Origin: Endomicrobium sp.
GTDB lineage: Bacteria > Elusimicrobiota > Endomicrobiia > Endomicrobiales > Endomicrobiaceae
Assembly (NCBI GenBank): GCA_031266185.1
Contig: JAISBM010000016.1
Coordinates: 1-64,000, forward strand
Length of the DNA stretch: 64,000 nucleotides
Direction of reading: 5' to 3'
Part shown: positions 8,374 to 17,294 of the stretch, piece by piece
Position numbering within the stretch: position 1 is the stretch's first letter
Layout of the letters: the number at the start of each line of letters is the position of its first letter
Notes under the pieces: model-generated
Seen by the model: only the letters and a program-made list of their open reading frames with translations
Database searches by the model: none
Told to the model about the DNA's origin: nothing
Program-made: the position numbers and the translations under genes

Positions 8374-8952
8374 ATGGCAAAGTCAGTTAAAGGTACAAAG
8401 ACCGAAAAACATTTATTAGAATCATTTGCAGGAGAATCACAAGCAAGGATGAGGTATACATATTTTGCTTCAAAAGCAAAAAAAGAAGGTTTTGAACAAA
8501 TTGCTGCGATTTTTACAGAAACAGCAGACAACGAAAAAGAACATGCAGAAAGATTTTTTAAGTTTTTAGAAGGCGGCCCGCTTGAAATTACCAGCACTTT
8601 CCCTGCAGGTGTTATTAGCAATACGGTTGAAAATTTAAGGTTTGCAGCTTCTGGAGAAAACGAAGAATATACAAAACTTTATCCTAAAGCAGCCAAAGTT
8701 GCTGACGAAGAAGGATTCCCTGAAATAGCAGAATGTTTTAGAAGAATTTCTATTGCTGAAAAACATCATGAGTCAAGATATTTAGAGCTTCTTGACAATC
8801 TTGAAAACGATAGAGTGTTTAAAAAAGATATGCCAATAAGATGGAAGTGTCGTAACTGTGGTTATGTTTACGAAAGTAAAGAAGCTTTAGAGCATTGTCC
8901 AGCATGTTTGCATCCTAAAGCGTATATGGAAGAATTGGCTGATAATTTTTAG
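8374..8952 (+). CDS. rbr: Rubrerythrin
   Basis: A 192-residue peroxide-reducing diiron protein. The N-terminal four-helix domain has ESFAGESQARMRY, EKEHAE, EGFPEIAECF and EKHHESRY, supplying the glutamate and histidine iron ligands. The C-terminal rubredoxin domain has CRNCGY and CPACLHP. The length is typical. It acts in the cytoplasm and completes the chain in this island: O2 by the flavodiiron protein, superoxide by superoxide reductase, peroxide by rubrerythrin. A hairpin follows about 37 bp after the stop. Confidence 0.96.
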   Translation: MAKSVKGTKTEKHLLESFAGESQARMRYTYFASKAKKEGFEQIAAIFTETADNEKEHAERFFKFLEGGPLEITSTFPAGVISNTVENLRFAASGENEEYTKLYPKAAKVADEEGFPEIAECFRRISIAEKHHESRYLELLDNLENDRVFKKDMPIRWKCRNCGYVYESKEALEHCPACLHPKAYMEELADNF

Positions 8953-8988
8953 TGTATTAATTTTGTGTTTGATATCTAAAAAAGGCAA

Positions 8989-9023
8989 TATACAATTTGT
9001 AAGCCATATTGACAAACTGTATA
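8989..9023 (+). terminator. Likely terminator of the oxygen-defence island
   Basis: A 12-bp inverted repeat with one mismatch: TATACAATTTGT at 8989-9000 and ACAAACTGTATA at 9012-9023, with an 11-nt loop. It is followed by a T-rich stretch (TTTATTATTATCTTT). It sits just after rubrerythrin and before an oppositely oriented gene. The stem is AT-rich, so efficiency is uncertain. Confidence 0.5.
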
Positions 9024-9138
9024 TTTATTATTATCTTTAGCTTTAAAATCAAGCTCTAGACCTTAAAAAATATTTGTATAACTTAATTTCTTATTGTCGT
9101 TATTTATAATAATTTTATTGAAATTAAAATTTATATCT

Positions 9139-9717
9139 TTAAATGTCAAACTTATATCCAGCATAAAGTGTTATTGTTTGACAGCTGCAATTAATAGTTC
9201 CTGCGTTCATTGGTGAAGAAACAGTATAGTTATTTATTGCATATATTGCTTCTATAACTAAAGAGTTTATGCTAAAACCTATGCCACCACCATAATAAAA
9301 ACCTGTTTTTTGTGTTGCTTCGTCTAAATTGGATAAGATAGGTATTACTCCGCCTATCCTACCGGAACAAAACATAAATGTGTTGTCTAGACCAGAAAGT
9401 GGTGTACGCAATTTTAAAGCTGCAAAAAGTGGCATAAAAGATACATTTCTAGCATTATCATTTGTTTTTCTAGGAAAATCGTATGATGTTCCAAGTCCTA
9501 AAGCAGCAACATTGCTTAAGTATTGAAAATATTCAAGTCCTGCAGAAATTCCGAGTTTTGTGTTTTGACTCGTACTATTACCTTGAAATTCTTCTGAGAT
9601 TGTATTTAAAGGTTGGAATCCAAGTTTTAAAATAAATTCTCTGTCCTTGTTAGGTTTTGCAAGCACTGTAATTGCAGCTATACATACTAAAACAAACGTC
9701 ACTAAAACTTTTTTCAT
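9139..9717 (-). CDS. Small outer-membrane beta-barrel-like protein
   Basis: A 192-residue exported protein. I start it at the ATG whose codon occupies 9715-9717, because it has a strong ribosome site (AAGGAGAAG) and begins a clear signal peptide (MKKVLVTFVLVCIAAITVLA). An upstream in-frame start would add 20 charged residues before the signal. The mature part alternates Gly, aromatic and hydrophobic residues (YFQYLSNVAALGLGTSYDF, FYYGGGIGFSINSLVIEAIY) and ends TLYAGYKFDI, a terminal aromatic strand typical of outer-membrane barrels. Function is unknown; an OmpW/OmpA-like porin is the nearest description. Confidence 0.7.
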   Translation of the reverse strand: MKKVLVTFVLVCIAAITVLAKPNKDREFILKLGFQPLNTISEEFQGNSTSQNTKLGISAGLEYFQYLSNVAALGLGTSYDFPRKTNDNARNVSFMPLFAALKLRTPLSGLDNTFMFCSGRIGGVIPILSNLDEATQKTGFYYGGGIGFSINSLVIEAIYAINNYTVSSPMNAGTINCSCQTITLYAGYKFDI

Positions 9718-10052
9718 TTTCTTCTCCTTTCCTAAATACTCCTTGTTTTTTTGTACAACGTTTGGAGTCCTTAGCATCTTCAGGAGTTTTGTTTCAAAAT
9801 GTTTACGAGACTCCTTTAAATTAAAATATAGTTCTTAATTTTATAAAGTTTGATTGAGTTTTACTACTAGTAAGTTTTATCATTAGTAATTTGTAATTAA
9901 ATTTCTATGCCAATAACAATACCTTTACTCCTTTTTAGTATCTATAAATTGGAACTGCATTTTGTAATGTGAAAAAATGTTTTATTAAGTTAAACAGTAA
10001 TTTTAGTAATTATTGTGTATTAAATAGAAATTCAAGTTTTAAAGGTGAGTTA
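9718..10052. other. 335-bp non-coding gap
   Basis: This is the leader of the leftward outer-membrane-type gene and the tail of the rRNA methyltransferase gene. The leader (about 9763-9815) holds several GGAGTC/ACTCCT pieces in inverted arrangement that could fold. AT-rich promoter-like sequences lie near 9825-9860 on the minus strand. I see no gene. Confidence 0.4.
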
Positions 10053-10862
10053 TTATAAATCTTTTGTTGTTTCATACATTATTATAGATGCAGCAATTGC
10101 AGCATTTAGGGATTGGCAACTTCCGTGCATATTTATTTTTATAAGTTCGTCAGCTAAATTTTCAGTTTCATTTTTTATACCGTTAGCTTCGTTACCCACC
10201 ACAAAAACACTTTTTTTTGGTATTTTAACAGTATTTAAATGTTTTTTTCCTTTCAATGATGCAGCAAAAATAGTAAACTTTTCTTTTTTCAGCAATTTTA
10301 TAAGATTCTGTATGTCTATATTGTCTACTACAGGCAAATGAAATATTGATCCCATTGTTGCACTTAAAGTTTTGTTAGAATAGATATCAGTGCTCCTTTT
10401 TGACACAAACACTGCTTTAAAAGCAAACGCATCTGCAGAACGTATAATTGTGCCAAGATTGCCGGGGTCTTGAATATTTTCTAAGATTATAAACATTCCC
10501 ATATTGCTTATAACATCTTCAATTTTATAATGTTTTTTTTCTAAAACAGCTATTATTCCTTGAGGGGATTTTGTTGTAGACAGTTTATTAAATAGATGGT
10601 CTGAAAAAACTATTGCGTTTTTAACACTTTTTGCATTATTTTTATATTTTTCTGATATAAAGATTTGTTTTATGTTCCAATCTTTAGGAATTTCTTCAAC
10701 TTGTTTTTTACCTTCAACAAGAAAAGAGTTATTTTTATCACGAAATTTTTTATCTTGAAGTTTAAGAGCTTCTTTAAATATAGAATTTTGTGCGCTGGTA
10801 ATTATCTTGAATTTTATATCGTTACATTGCGTGTTTGTCAAAATGATTTTATCGTTTAGCAT
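10053..10862 (-). CDS. TrmH/SpoU-family RNA 2'-O-methyltransferase
   Basis: A 269-residue methyltransferase, probably acting on 23S rRNA ribose 2'-OH with S-adenosylmethionine. The C-terminal SPOUT domain shows the three family motifs: NPGNLGTIIRSADA type (as QDPGNLGTIIRSADAF), FVVGNEANGI and the closing SLNAAIAASI. The N-terminal part (about 18-110) resembles the SpoU substrate-binding domain (NSFLVEGKKQVEE). The start has a ribosome site (AAGGA). The length matches the RlmB/TsnR-like group; the exact target nucleotide cannot be told from sequence. Confidence 0.88.
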   Translation of the reverse strand: MLNDKIILTNTQCNDIKFKIITSAQNSIFKEALKLQDKKFRDKNNSFLVEGKKQVEEIPKDWNIKQIFISEKYKNNAKSVKNAIVFSDHLFNKLSTTKSPQGIIAVLEKKHYKIEDVISNMGMFIILENIQDPGNLGTIIRSADAFAFKAVFVSKRSTDIYSNKTLSATMGSIFHLPVVDNIDIQNLIKLLKKEKFTIFAASLKGKKHLNTVKIPKKSVFVVGNEANGIKNETENLADELIKINMHGSCQSLNAAIAASIIMYETTKDL

Positions 10863-11173
10863 AAATCCTTATTAACTTGAATATCAAAATTATACAAAAT
10901 AGAAATAATATGTCAAGAATTATGTCTGTATAAAATATATTTTTAATGAATTGTGATGCGTTTCACCAAAACATTTTACACAAAAAAGCACAACTTATAT
11001 ATTAATAAAGATACTTTATAATAGCAAAGATATGGAGCTAATGATAAGAAGTCAGCAAATTTTGTTGGAGATATCAATAGTGAAAGTCCGTTTGAAATTT
11101 AAACAATAAAAATAAAATGTTATACTCTATCATATCAAAATTTAAGTATTGTTTTATTTACATGGAGAAAGTT
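10863..11173. other. 311-bp divergent intergenic region
   Basis: The region lies between the leftward methyltransferase gene and the rightward pgi gene. A TATAAT at 11016-11021 with a poor -35 could serve pgi. A small palindrome, GTGATGCGTTTCAC, lies near 10951-10966. An in-frame upstream start at 11117 is not supported by a ribosome site. I see no gene. Confidence 0.35.
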
Positions 11174-12817
11174 ATGAGTAATTTTGAACTTAAAAGTACA
11201 TCTTGTTGGCAAAATCTCCAGAAACATTATAATGAAGAAATGCAAACTGTTCATTTGCGAGACTTGTTTAAAAATGAAAATAGATTTAATGAATTTTCTG
11301 TGAGTGACGATAATATAGGCATAACTTTTGACTATTCAAAAAATATTATCAACTCTAAAACGTTTAAACTTTTAATGGATTTTGCAAAAGAAGCAAAAAT
11401 AAATGAGTATGCAAAAAAAATGGTTTCAGGTGAAAAGATAAACTGGACAGAAAAAAGAGCAGTACTGCATACAGTGCTTAGGAACAGAAGTAACAACCCT
11501 GTCTGTGTTGACGGCAAAGACGTTATGCCACAAATTAATGCTGTACTTTCTAAAATGAGAAAATTTAGTAACGATTTAAGAGCTGGTAAATGGACTGGTT
11601 TTACTGGCAAAAGAATTACTAATGTTGTAAATGTTGGAATAGGCGGGTCTGATTTAGGCCCTAAAATGGTTTGTGAAGCATTAAAATATTATGCTGATGT
11701 AGTAAATGTTCATTTTGTTTCTAATATTGATGGCGCAGATATTTACGAAGTGTTAAAAAAATTAAACCCACAAACAACACTTTTTATAATAGCTTCTAAA
11801 ACTTTTACAACTCTTGAAACAATAACAAATGCTTTAACTGCTAAACAGTGGCTTATAGATCAGTTAGGTGATAAAGCTGTTGTAAACCATTTTGTTGCTC
11901 TTTCAGCAAACGTAAAAAAAGTTAAGGAGTTTGGTATTGATGAAAACAATATGTTTGAATTTTGGGATTTTGTAGGTGGGAGGTACTCTCTTTGGTCTGC
12001 AATAGGCCTTTCTATTTGTTGTTATATTGGCTTTGAAAAGTTTGTAGAGCTTTTAGAAGGTGCTTATTATATCGATCAACATTTTTTAAATACGCCTTAT
12101 GAGAAAAATATTCCCATAATAATGGCTGTGTTAGGGTTTTGGTACAATAACTTTTTTAATGCTTCAACATGTGCAGTTTTACCATATAGCCAATATTTAC
12201 ATAGATTTGCTGCATATTTACAGCAAGGTGAAATGGAAAGTAATGGCAAAACCATAGATTTTGAAAATAATAGGATTAATTATCAAACAGGTCCTATAAT
12301 TTGGGGCGAACCTGGCACTAACGGACAACATTCATTTTATCAACTTTTACATCAAGGTACAAAGTTTATCCCTTGCGATTTTATAGGCTATATAAATCCT
12401 GTAAAAAAAGTTGGAGATCATCATGAAAAATTGATGGCAAATTATTTTGCTCAGACAGAAGCTCTTGCTTTTGGTCTTACAAGAGAACAAGTAATAGCAA
12501 ATCTTAATCAAGCAGGGTTTTCTCAAGATGACATGAAAGTTTTAACTAACCATAAAATATTTGATGGTAACAGGCCAACAAACAGCATACTAATTAGTAG
12601 TCTTACTGCTAAAACGTTAGGAGCTTTAATTGCACTGTATGAACACAAAGTATTTACCCAAGGTATAATATGGCGTATTAACAGTTTTGACCAATGGGGT
12701 GTAGAGCTGGGGAAAGTTTTAGCAAACGTGATTTTGCCTGAACTTAAAAATGGATCAAAGAATCCCCATGATTCTTCAACAGAGAATTTAATAAAAATTT
12801 TTAATTCAAATAAATAG
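11174..12817 (+). CDS. pgi: Glucose-6-phosphate isomerase
   Basis: A 547-residue enzyme interconverting glucose-6-phosphate and fructose-6-phosphate in glycolysis. Family motifs are clear: [13 protein letters not shown], the sugar-phosphate loop [27 protein letters not shown] and [19 protein letters not shown], with the late catalytic region QWGVELGK. I prefer the ATG at 11174, with GGAG six bases upstream, over an in-frame ATG at 11117; it gives a length close to the 549 residues of E. coli Pgi. rlmN follows 9 bp later. Confidence 0.97.
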   Translation: MSNFELKSTSCWQNLQKHYNEEMQTVHLRDLFKNENRFNEFSVSDDNIGITFDYSKNIINSKTFKLLMDFAKEAKINEYAKKMVSGEKINWTEKRAVLHTVLRNRSNNPVCVDGKDVMPQINAVLSKMRKFSNDLRAGKWTGFTGKRITNVVNVGIGGSDLGPKMVCEALKYYADVVNVHFVSNIDGADIYEVLKKLNPQTTLFIIASKTFTTLETITNALTAKQWLIDQLGDKAVVNHFVALSANVKKVKEFGIDENNMFEFWDFVGGRYSLWSAIGLSICCYIGFEKFVELLEGAYYIDQHFLNTPYEKNIPIIMAVLGFWYNNFFNASTCAVLPYSQYLHRFAAYLQQGEMESNGKTIDFENNRINYQTGPIIWGEPGTNGQHSFYQLLHQGTKFIPCDFIGYINPVKKVGDHHEKLMANYFAQTEALAFGLTREQVIANLNQAGFSQDDMKVLTNHKIFDGNRPTNSILISSLTAKTLGALIALYEHKVFTQGIIWRINSFDQWGVELGKVLANVILPELKNGSKNPHDSSTENLIKIFNSNK

Positions 12818-12826
12818 TAGAGGTTT

Positions 12827-13858
12827 ATGAAAAAGTATATACTGGATTTAACAGATTCTCAATTAAAATCTTACTCAAAAGCGTTTATAAAACAAGACTA
12901 TAGAATTAACCAAATTCTTGATTGGATTTGTGTAAAGAAAGCTGCTACTTTTGAAGAGTTCACTTCTATTCCAAAAGATCTTAGACAAGAGCTTGACAGA
13001 AAATTTTTGCTTAGATCTTTAAAAATAGTAAAAAAACGACAATCTATAGTTGATGGAACAGTTAGATATACTTTTCAAAGCGTAGATAAAAAGTATTTTT
13101 TTGCTGTTTTTCTTCCTGAAAAAGGAAAAAAATCTGTTTGTATATCGTCGCAAATAGGTTGCCCTATGATGTGTGCTTTTTGTTTTTCAGGAAAAGTAAA
13201 ATATACAAGAAACTTAACCAGAGGCGAGATAATAGAACAAATTTTACAAATAGAAAATGACACCAAAGAAAAAGTGTCAGGCGTTTTGTTTATGGGTATG
13301 GGAGAACCAACCCTTAATTATAACAGTGTCTCGTCAGCGTTAAGTTCCATTGTGTCTAAAAAAGAGTTTGCCATAGGTAAAAGACATATAACTTTATCAA
13401 CTGTAGGCAATGTAACTGCAATTAAAAAGTTTGCAAACGATAATTTTGGCATTCGTCTTGCTGTTTCTTTACATGCTACCACTGAAAAACAAAGAAAAAA
13501 GATAATCCCAAACAGTTTTAATTTTTCTATAGAAGAGATACTAAGTGCGAGTAAATATTATCTCAAAAAAACAAAATCTAGGTTGACAATTGAATATATT
13601 TTAATTAGAGAAATTAACGCTTCTTCTGCAGATGCTCATAGGCTTGCAAGACTTTTAAAACAGCACGATTTATTAAACCAAAACGTACAAATAAACTTAA
13701 TACCGTATAACACTATAAAAGGTGCTAATTTCAACGTTCCTACACAAGAATCTATTCTTAAATTTAAAAATTTGTTAAAGTTAAGCGGAATTGTTGCCAA
13801 TATAAGGCAAGCAAAAGGATCAGATATTGGTGCAGCTTGTGGACAATTGGGTTATTGA
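12827..13858 (+). CDS. rlmN: Dual-specificity rRNA/tRNA m2A methyltransferase RlmN
   Basis: A 343-residue radical-SAM enzyme that methylates C2 of A2503 in 23S rRNA and A37 in tRNA. The CxxxCxxC cluster motif is CPMMCAFC. GMGEPTLNYN, the ribose-binding HITLSTVG and AVSLHA motifs follow. The C-terminal SDIGAACGQLGY holds the second catalytic cysteine. Length is standard. It starts 9 bp after pgi and is probably co-transcribed with it. Confidence 0.96.
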   Translation: MKKYILDLTDSQLKSYSKAFIKQDYRINQILDWICVKKAATFEEFTSIPKDLRQELDRKFLLRSLKIVKKRQSIVDGTVRYTFQSVDKKYFFAVFLPEKGKKSVCISSQIGCPMMCAFCFSGKVKYTRNLTRGEIIEQILQIENDTKEKVSGVLFMGMGEPTLNYNSVSSALSSIVSKKEFAIGKRHITLSTVGNVTAIKKFANDNFGIRLAVSLHATTEKQRKKIIPNSFNFSIEEILSASKYYLKKTKSRLTIEYILIREINASSADAHRLARLLKQHDLLNQNVQINLIPYNTIKGANFNVPTQESILKFKNLLKLSGIVANIRQAKGSDIGAACGQLGY

Positions 13859-14040
13859 ACAATATTTACATTTACAAATTTTTCACGTAAATCTGTTAAA
13901 AATATAATATTCTCTATTTACTAAATATTGTAATCTTTAATACTGAATGTGACTTGCTTGACACCTATGCTTTGTGACGCCTTATTGCGTTTTGTTTTGC
14001 AGCTTATTGTTCCAACATGGAATTTTACGCTGTTGCTATG

Positions 14041-14070
14041 TTGACAACATATGTAGCTTTGTTATATAAT
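14041..14070 (+). promoter_or_regulatory. Strong sigma-70-type promoter for the tRNA-tuf cluster
   Basis: A perfect -35 TTGACA at 14041-14046 and a perfect -10 TATAAT at 14065-14070 are separated by 18 bp. Transcription would begin near 14077, about 60 nt before tRNA-Tyr. No other gene start lies between, so it should drive tRNA-Tyr/Gly/Thr, tuf and probably the genes to the terminator after rplA. Confidence 0.75.
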
Positions 14071-14137
14071 CAAAAAAAGATAAGTAACATTAAAACCTAA
14101 CATAAAATCGTTTTTTCTTTTGTTTGACAGACAATGT

Positions 14138-14220
14138 GGGGGTGTGGCAGAGTGGTCTAATGCACCAGACTGTAAATCTGGCGGGCTTGCCCTTCGGTGG
14201 TTCAAATCCATCCGCCCCCA
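14138..14220 (+). tRNA. trnY: tRNA-Tyr (GTA)
   Basis: An 83-nt cloverleaf with a long variable arm, as expected for bacterial tRNA-Tyr. The acceptor stem GGGGGTG pairs with CGCCCCC and the discriminator is A. The anticodon loop CTGTAAA lies between CCAGA and TCTGG, giving anticodon GTA. The 3' CCA is not encoded. It is the first gene of the tRNA-tuf operon. Confidence 0.95.
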
Positions 14221-14233
14221 TATTTAAATATTT

Positions 14234-14304
14234 GCGAGAGTAGCACAATGGTAGTGCTCCAGCCTTCCAAGCTGGCCACGCGGGTTCGATTCCCGTCTCT
14301 CGCT
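14234..14304 (+). tRNA. trnG: tRNA-Gly (TCC)
   Basis: A 71-nt cloverleaf. The acceptor GCGAGAG pairs with CTCTCGC and the discriminator is T. The anticodon loop CTTCCAA within CCAGC/GCTGG gives anticodon TCC, and the T-arm has GGTTCGATTCC. CCA is not encoded. It lies 13 bp after tRNA-Tyr. Confidence 0.95.
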
Positions 14305-14332
14305 TTTTAGGTTTTGCATGATTTACGAGGGT

Positions 14333-14404
14333 GCCGGGGTGGCTCAGTGGTAGAGCACCTCCTTGGTAAGGAGGTGGTCGCGGGTTCAATTCCCGCCCTC
14401 GGCT
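14333..14404 (+). tRNA. trnT: tRNA-Thr (GGT)
   Basis: A 72-nt cloverleaf. The acceptor GCCGGGG pairs with CCTCGGC (one G-T pair) and the discriminator is T. The anticodon loop TTGGTAA within CCTCC/GGAGG gives anticodon GGT. CCA is not encoded. The order Tyr-Gly-Thr-tuf is the widely conserved bacterial arrangement. Confidence 0.95.
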
Positions 14405-14451
14405 TATTATTGTAAAAAAATCATAATAAAAATAAGGAGCGGACTAGAAAA

Positions 14452-15651
14452 ATGGCAAAGATGAAATTTGACAGGAGCAAGCCACACGTAAACATAGGGA
14501 CGATAGGACACGTAGACCATGGCAAGACGACGTTAACAGCTGCGATCACGAAGGTGTTGGGTGATAAGGGGTTAGCCGAATATATATCGTACGATCAGGT
14601 AGCCAAGGCATCGGAATCGCAAGGTAGGAGAGATGACAGCAAGATAGTGACGATAGCGGTAAGTCACGTAGAGTACAGTACAGACAAGAGGCACTACGCG
14701 CACATAGACTGTCCTGGACATGCTGACTATGTAAAGAACATGATAACAGGTGCAGCGCAGATGGACGGAGCGATAGTAGTGGTAAGTGCGTTAGATGGGC
14801 CGATGCCGCAGACAAGGGAGCACATACTGTTAGCAAGGCAGGTAAACGTACCGTCGGTAGTAGTATTTTTAAACAAATGTGATGCAGTAGAAGACAAAGA
14901 GTTATTAGACTTAGTGGAGATGGAAGTTAGGGACTTGTTGAGCAAGTACGGATTTCCAGGAGACAAGACGCCGGTAATAAGGGGTAGTGCGCTGCAAGCG
15001 TTAGAAGGGAAGAAGGAAGGGGTAGACTCGATAATGAGGTTGATGGAGGCGATAGATGAGACGATCCCGTTACCGACGAGGGCCATAGACAAACCGTTTC
15101 TAATGAGTGTAGAGGACGTATTTTCGATAACAGGGCGAGGGACAGTAGCTACAGGCAGGGTAGAGAATGGGAAGGTAAAGGTAGGGGAGAACGTAGAGAT
15201 AATAGGGATACAAGATACGAGAAAGAGCGTAGTTACAGGTATAGAGATGTTCAAGAAGTTGTTAGATGAAGCGCAAGCGGGTGACAATATAGGTATGTTG
15301 TTGAGGGGGATAGAGAAGGATCAAGTAGAGAGAGGGCAAGTTATAGCAGAGCCTGGGTCAATAAAGCCGCACAAGAAGTTCAAGGGGCAGGTATACGTAC
15401 TGACGAAAGAGGAAGGAGGTAGGCACACACCATTTTTCAACGGATACAGGCCGCAGTTTTACTTTAGGACAACGGACGTAACAGGCATAGCGCACTTACC
15501 TGATGGAGTAGACATGGTGATGCCGGGAGATAATATTACAATGGACATAGAGTTGATAATGCCTGTAGCGCTGCAAGCGCAGTTAAGGTTTGCAATAAGA
15601 GAAGGCGGGAGAACTGTAGGTTCTGGCATTGTTACTGAAATCGTTCAGTAA
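14452..15651 (+). CDS. tuf: Elongation factor Tu
   Basis: A 399-residue GTPase that brings aminoacyl-tRNA to the ribosome. The P-loop GHVDHGKTT is at about residues 19-27, DCPGH (G3) near 81, NKCD (G4) near 136, and domains 2 and 3 follow to TEIVQ. The length is normal. A ribosome site (AAGGAGC) precedes the start. Codon choice is unlike the adjacent ribosomal genes: it favours purine-ending codons (GTA, ATA, AAG, GCG, AGG). The last roughly 45 bp return to the local T-ending style, suggesting a mosaic gene. Confidence 0.98.
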   Translation: MAKMKFDRSKPHVNIGTIGHVDHGKTTLTAAITKVLGDKGLAEYISYDQVAKASESQGRRDDSKIVTIAVSHVEYSTDKRHYAHIDCPGHADYVKNMITGAAQMDGAIVVVSALDGPMPQTREHILLARQVNVPSVVVFLNKCDAVEDKELLDLVEMEVRDLLSKYGFPGDKTPVIRGSALQALEGKKEGVDSIMRLMEAIDETIPLPTRAIDKPFLMSVEDVFSITGRGTVATGRVENGKVKVGENVEIIGIQDTRKSVVTGIEMFKKLLDEAQAGDNIGMLLRGIEKDQVERGQVIAEPGSIKPHKKFKGQVYVLTKEEGGRHTPFFNGYRPQFYFRTTDVTGIAHLPDGVDMVMPGDNITMDIELIMPVALQAQLRFAIREGGRTVGSGIVTEIVQ

Positions 15652-15739
15652 GTGTGGGAATAATAATGTCTTTTGAACTTTTGCTAAAATACAATACTAA
15701 TACTGTGTTGTACAAATTAGAATTGGAGAATTGAAAAAG

Positions 15740-15892
15740 ATGGCAGAAAGAGTTATTATAGCGATGGCTTGCAGTGAGTGCAAGAATAGAAATTATTATT
15801 TTGATAGAAGTAAAAAACAAGAAGGCAAGCTATCTCTAAAAAAATTTTGTAAAAATTGCCAAAAACGTACTGAACATAAAGAAACAAAATAA
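15740..15892 (+). CDS. rpmG: 50S ribosomal protein L33
   Basis: A 50-residue zinc-ribbon type L33 (C+ form) with CSEC near the N-terminus and CKNC near the C-terminus. The central RNYYFDRSKK is typical. It lies between tuf and tRNA-Trp/secE, the usual bacterial place. A GGAG ribosome site is present upstream. Confidence 0.93.
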   Translation: MAERVIIAMACSECKNRNYYFDRSKKQEGKLSLKKFCKNCQKRTEHKETK

Positions 15893-15922
15893 TGTAATTT
15901 AAATAGTTAATTTTAGTGGGGA

Positions 15923-15993
15923 GGGGGCGTAAGCTAACGGTAAACTGCTGGTCTCCAAAACCAGCTTTGGAGGTTCAAATCCTTCCGCCCCTG
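15923..15993 (+). tRNA. trnW: tRNA-Trp (CCA)
   Basis: A 71-nt cloverleaf. The acceptor GGGGGCG pairs with CGCCCCT (G-T closing pair) and the discriminator is G, as expected for bacterial tRNA-Trp. The anticodon loop CTCCAAA within a GCTGGT/ACCAGC stem gives anticodon CCA, and the T-arm is AGGTTCAAATCCT. The 3' CCA is not encoded. It lies between rpmG and secE, the conserved location. Confidence 0.94.
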
Positions 15994-16021
15994 CTTTTAA
16001 CAATGTTAATGAAGGTATGAA

Positions 16022-16210
16022 ATGAATTTAATAAAAAACGCCATGACTTTTTTTACAGATGCATATTACGAGCTCACAAAGGCAACCTGGCTTGGCAAAA
16101 AGGAAGCTGTTGGTACTACTGTAGTTGTGGTTGTTTTTGTTATTATAATGTCTATTTTTGTTAGTATAGTTGATTTATTTTTGGGCACAATAGTAGGTGT
16201 TATATTATAA
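16022..16210 (+). CDS. secE: Preprotein translocase subunit SecE
   Basis: A 62-residue single-span membrane protein. The amphipathic segment FFTDAYYELTKATWLGKKEA leads into the helix TTVVVVVFVIIMSIFVSIVD. This is the short SecE of most bacteria, which clamps SecY in the protein-export channel. nusG follows 13 bp later, the universal arrangement. Confidence 0.93.
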   Translation: MNLIKNAMTFFTDAYYELTKATWLGKKEAVGTTVVVVVFVIIMSIFVSIVDLFLGTIVGVIL

Positions 16211-16223
16211 GCTGGAGCAAAAA

Positions 16224-16754
16224 ATGGCAAATCAATGGTATGTTGTACATACATATTCAGGGCATGAAGATAAAGTAAAAAAAAGCTTGGAAATGGCTGT
16301 TGCAAATTTAAATATGCATGATGTTGTTTCTCAAGTTCTTGTACCAACTGAAGAAGTGATTGAAGTAAAACAAAACAAAAAAAGAATAAAAAAAAGAAAG
16401 TTTTTCCCCGGATATGTTTTTCTTGAAATGACTGTAAACAATACGACCTACTGGCTTGTTAGAAATACTGCAGGTGTTACTGGTTTCCTGGGTGGAGTTA
16501 AACCTGTGCCGATGGCTGAGGACGAAGTTGACAGCTTTTTAAATAATATTGTAAGCCCAGATGTTTCTAAACCTAGACCAGCAGTTTCTTTTGACAAAGA
16601 AGAAAATGTTCGTATTGTAGAAGGGCCGTTTAAACATTTTATCGGTATTGTTGAAGAAGTTAACCAAGAAAGAGGAAAGCTTAGAGTTATGGTCACCATA
16701 TTTGGTAGGCCAACACCAGTTGAACTTGACTTTTTACAGGTAGAAAAAATATAG
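16224..16754 (+). CDS. nusG: Transcription termination/antitermination factor NusG
   Basis: A 176-residue protein. The NGN domain (about 4-110, beginning QWYVVHTYSGHEDKV, with KFFPGYVFLEM) binds RNA polymerase. The C-terminal KOW domain has VRIVEGPFKHFIGIVEE. I start at the ATG at 16224, which has GGAG eight bases upstream; an upstream in-frame start would overlap secE. Length is normal. Confidence 0.96.
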   Translation: MANQWYVVHTYSGHEDKVKKSLEMAVANLNMHDVVSQVLVPTEEVIEVKQNKKRIKKRKFFPGYVFLEMTVNNTTYWLVRNTAGVTGFLGGVKPVPMAEDEVDSFLNNIVSPDVSKPRPAVSFDKEENVRIVEGPFKHFIGIVEEVNQERGKLRVMVTIFGRPTPVELDFLQVEKI

Positions 16755-16808
16755 AAATTCAAATGTTCTTGTAATTATAAAACTACTAAGAATATAGGAG
16801 TAAAGTAA

Positions 16809-17246
16809 ATGGCCCCAAAGAAAGTAAAAGCAATGATAAAGTTACAAATTCCTGCAGGAGGAGCAAATCCTGCTCCTCCAGTTGGGCCTGCATTAGGACA
16901 ACAGGGTGTAAATATTATGGATTTTTGTAAACAATTTAATGAAAAAACAAAAACTTTGGAAAAAGGTATTACTATACCTGTGGTTATAACAGTTTTTGAA
17001 GATAGATCGTTTACTTTTATAACAAAAATGCCTCCAGTTTCAGCTTTAGTAAAAAAGGTTGCTGGTATAGCTAAAGCTTCCGGTGTTCCTAATAGGAATA
17101 AGATTGGAAAAATCACTAAAGCTCAGGTTGAAGATATTGCCAAGCAAAAAATGCCAGACCTAAATGCCAATGGCAATTTAGAAGCTGCTAAGCTTATGGT
17201 TGAAGGTACAGCAAGAAGTATGGGTGTAGATGTAGTAAATAAATAA
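16809..17246 (+). CDS. rplK: 50S ribosomal protein L11
   Basis: A 145-residue L11. The N-terminal proline-rich domain has [19 protein letters not shown] and the C-terminal rRNA-binding domain ends [13 protein letters not shown]11 forms the GTPase-associated centre of the large subunit. It is four residues longer than typical. It is preceded by nusG and followed by rplA as usual. Confidence 0.97.
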   Translation: MAPKKVKAMIKLQIPAGGANPAPPVGPALGQQGVNIMDFCKQFNEKTKTLEKGITIPVVITVFEDRSFTFITKMPPVSALVKKVAGIAKASGVPNRNKIGKITKAQVEDIAKQKMPDLNANGNLEAAKLMVEGTARSMGVDVVNK

Positions 17247-17294
17247 TAAAAACGAAGTGTGGGAGCATGTAAGCGAAAACCACAAGGAGAAAAT

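Noticed and set aside
14090-14389. A 99-codon minus-strand open frame across the tRNA-Tyr/Gly/Thr genes.
   Set aside because: It lies wholly over three well-formed tRNA genes and has no ribosome site; it is an artefact of the tRNA sequence.
14546-15287. Long minus-strand open frames opposite tuf.
   Set aside because: They arise from the codon bias of tuf (purine-ending codons avoid antisense stops) and show no start signal or family resemblance.
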